Shown here: positions 32,348 to 33,329 of the stretch, piece by piece | Position numbering within the stretch: position 1 is the first letter of the stretch | Layout of the letters: every line of letters begins with the position of its first letter | Source of the DNA: Sphaerochaeta sp. | GTDB taxonomy: Bacteria > Spirochaetota > Spirochaetia > Sphaerochaetales > Sphaerochaetaceae | Assembly (NCBI GenBank): GCA_003456855.1 | Contig: DMOO01000112.1 | Location: forward strand, 1-33,329 | Reading direction: 5' to 3' | DNA: 33,329 bases | The notes under the pieces: model-generated | What the model was told of the DNA's origin: nothing | Seen by the model: the letters and a program-made list of their open reading frames with translations, nothing else | Databases searched by the model: none | Program-made: the position numbers and the translations under genes

Positions 32348-33010
32348 ATGGGAAGAGTAATAACAATCGGAAGACAGTTCGGTAGCGGAGGCCACGAGGT
32401 TGGTCTTAGACTTGCAAAGAGGTTGGGCTATCCTTTCTATGACAAGGAGCTCATCAAGCTCACCTCTGAGAACAGCCGTTTCGCCGAGGGCTATCTGGCA
32501 AAGATGGATGAGCAGAGGCCAAGCTTCCTGAACGTCGGACCTTCCGGAATGATGTCAGGTGCAGGCGTCTCATCATCTGCGGTTGGTGCTGTGAACCAGT
32601 TCTACCACCTTTCACCTAACGACCAGATTTTCCTTGAAACATCCAAGGTGATGCACTCCTTGGCTGCTGAGGGACCATGCGTCATCGTCGGCCGCTGTGC
32701 TGACTACATTCTCAGGGATCTGGATCCCGTGAACTTCTTCATCAGTGCAAAGCTCGAGGACAGAATAGCCAGAAAGCTGGCTCTGGATGACCACAAGGAC
32801 ATGGATGCCAAGTCCATGGAGAAGCTGATCAAGCAGACCGACAAGAACAGAAGCAAGTACTACGAGTACTACAGCCACAAGGTCTGGGGCGACGCCAGGA
32901 ACTACCACCTCTGCATCGATACAAGCGTTGTGGGCGTGGATGGAGCAGTTGAGATCATCATGAAGTTCGTCGAGGAGTTCCGCAAGAAGAACATCATGCC
33001 GGACAAATGA
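32348..33010 (+). CDS. Cytidylate kinase-like family protein
   Basis: 220-residue P-loop kinase-like protein of the Cytidylate_kin2 group. The N-terminus RVITIGRQFGSGGHEVGLRL is the family's glycine-rich loop, lacking the usual GKS/T. KRLGYPFYDKELIKL follows, and GPCVIVGRCADYIL and FFISAKLEDRIARKL lie in the middle (lid region). NRSKYYEYYSHKVWGDARNY and the terminal YHLCIDTS are typical. The substrate is not established for this group, although a nucleoside monophosphate is usually assumed. A GGAGG site lies 9 nt upstream. The stop overlaps the ATG of the pseudouridine synthase gene. Confidence 0.88.
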   Translation: MGRVITIGRQFGSGGHEVGLRLAKRLGYPFYDKELIKLTSENSRFAEGYLAKMDEQRPSFLNVGPSGMMSGAGVSSSAVGAVNQFYHLSPNDQIFLETSKVMHSLAAEGPCVIVGRCADYILRDLDPVNFFISAKLEDRIARKLALDDHKDMDAKSMEKLIKQTDKNRSKYYEYYSHKVWGDARNYHLCIDTSVVGVDGAVEIIMKFVEEFRKKNIMPDK

Positions 33011-33329
33011 GCATGGAGAGACTTGACCGCATACTCAGCCAGGCGGGATTCTGCTCCCGCAAGGATGCTTTGCGCTATGCCAGAAAGGGCCTTATCAAGG
33101 TCAACGGCCTTGTTGTGCGCAGAAGTGACGAGAAGATAGACGAAGACTCGAGGATAGAGATAGATGGGGTTCTGCTGGAGCCTCATCGCAACATGGTCTG
33201 TATGATGAACAAGCCCAAGGGCTTTGTGACATCGACTGCAGATGACCGCAACCGCACAGTTATGGAGCTGCTTCCGGAGAGCATGCTGCGTCAGGGTGTG
33301 GTCCCTGTGGGGCGTCTGGACAAGGACAC
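33007..33329 (+). CDS. RsuA/RluB-family pseudouridine synthase, 3' end outside window
   Basis: The first 107 codons are present. The N-terminal S4 RNA-binding domain starts MERLDRILSQAGFCSRKDA and continues with GLIKVNGLVVRRSDEKI. It is followed by the catalytic domain start MNKPKGFVTSTADDR, and the window cuts the active-site motif PVGRLDKD, whose Asp is catalytic. Members modify one uridine in 16S or 23S rRNA; which one cannot be decided. The ATG at 33007 overlaps the previous stop (ATGA); an ATG at 33013 is an equally good start and gives the family's usual MERLD beginning. Confidence 0.92.
   Translation, partial: MSMERLDRILSQAGFCSRKDALRYARKGLIKVNGLVVRRSDEKIDEDSRIEIDGVLLEPHRNMVCMMNKPKGFVTSTADDRNRTVMELLPESMLRQGVVPVGRLDKD

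Overview
The window is about 33 kb of gene-dense bacterial chromosome with moderately high GC (roughly half to 55 %). It carries AGGAG-type ribosome binding sites, many ATGA/GTGA stop-start overlaps and both sigma70-like and sigma54-like promoters. The mix of lipoprotein export (lspA, a lipoprotein with an FVSC lipobox), a PspF/PspA/PspC envelope-stress module, split transketolase, DUF6062 and a spirochaete-style oligopeptide transporter suggests a diderm such as a spirochaete of the Sphaerochaeta/Treponema side. That assignment is inference; no rRNA or other phylogenetic marker has been compared. No tRNA, rRNA, CRISPR array, phage or insertion sequence was found.

Left part (1-12155): the 3' end of a 7TM-GGDEF diguanylate cyclase, then prolyl-tRNA synthetase (minus) divergent from a two-subunit transketolase operon (plus). 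A small minus-strand gene follows that is an aldo/keto reductase-ferredoxin protein with almost all of its TIM barrel deleted. Next come a histidine phosphatase, a three-gene minus operon (PHP phosphatase, a degenerate nuclease-like protein, DUF6062), and the plus-strand series aspS-rsmI-SpoU methyltransferase. A short AT-richer island at 12159-12885 holds a DUF4160/DUF2442-XRE pair that looks like a toxin-antitoxin-type cassette. It is followed by a 22-codon remnant of what looks like a LytTR regulator.

Middle (13036-23211): a self-contained phage-shock-type regulon. Two different pspA genes each have a clear -24/-12 promoter. Each also has the same 15-bp palindrome about 110 bp upstream and a hairpin at or just after the predicted mRNA 5' end. 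pspF lies between them and abuts one palindrome; pspC follows the second pspA. Downstream are a LonB-type protease (minus), a NIF3-family protein, lspA with a small 2-TM partner, a beta-propeller glycosidase-like protein, an alpha/beta hydrolase whose nucleophile position is Cys rather than Ser, and galE.

Right part (23212-33329): an oligopeptide ABC transporter operon (substrate-binding lipoprotein, internal terminator, two permeases, two ATPases) ending in an abutting membrane-anchored protein that resembles a degenerate ApbE flavin transferase. The binding protein appears circularly permuted: the segment that normally closes the family's sequence is placed right after the lipoprotein linker. 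The OppB-like permease has a large extracytoplasmic insertion, and the OppD-like ATPase has about 250 extra residues between Walker A and the Q-loop. The window ends with a cytidylate kinase-like gene overlapping a pseudouridine synthase gene cut by the window edge. The permuted transporter and the two-pspA sigma54 regulon are the most noteworthy systems here.
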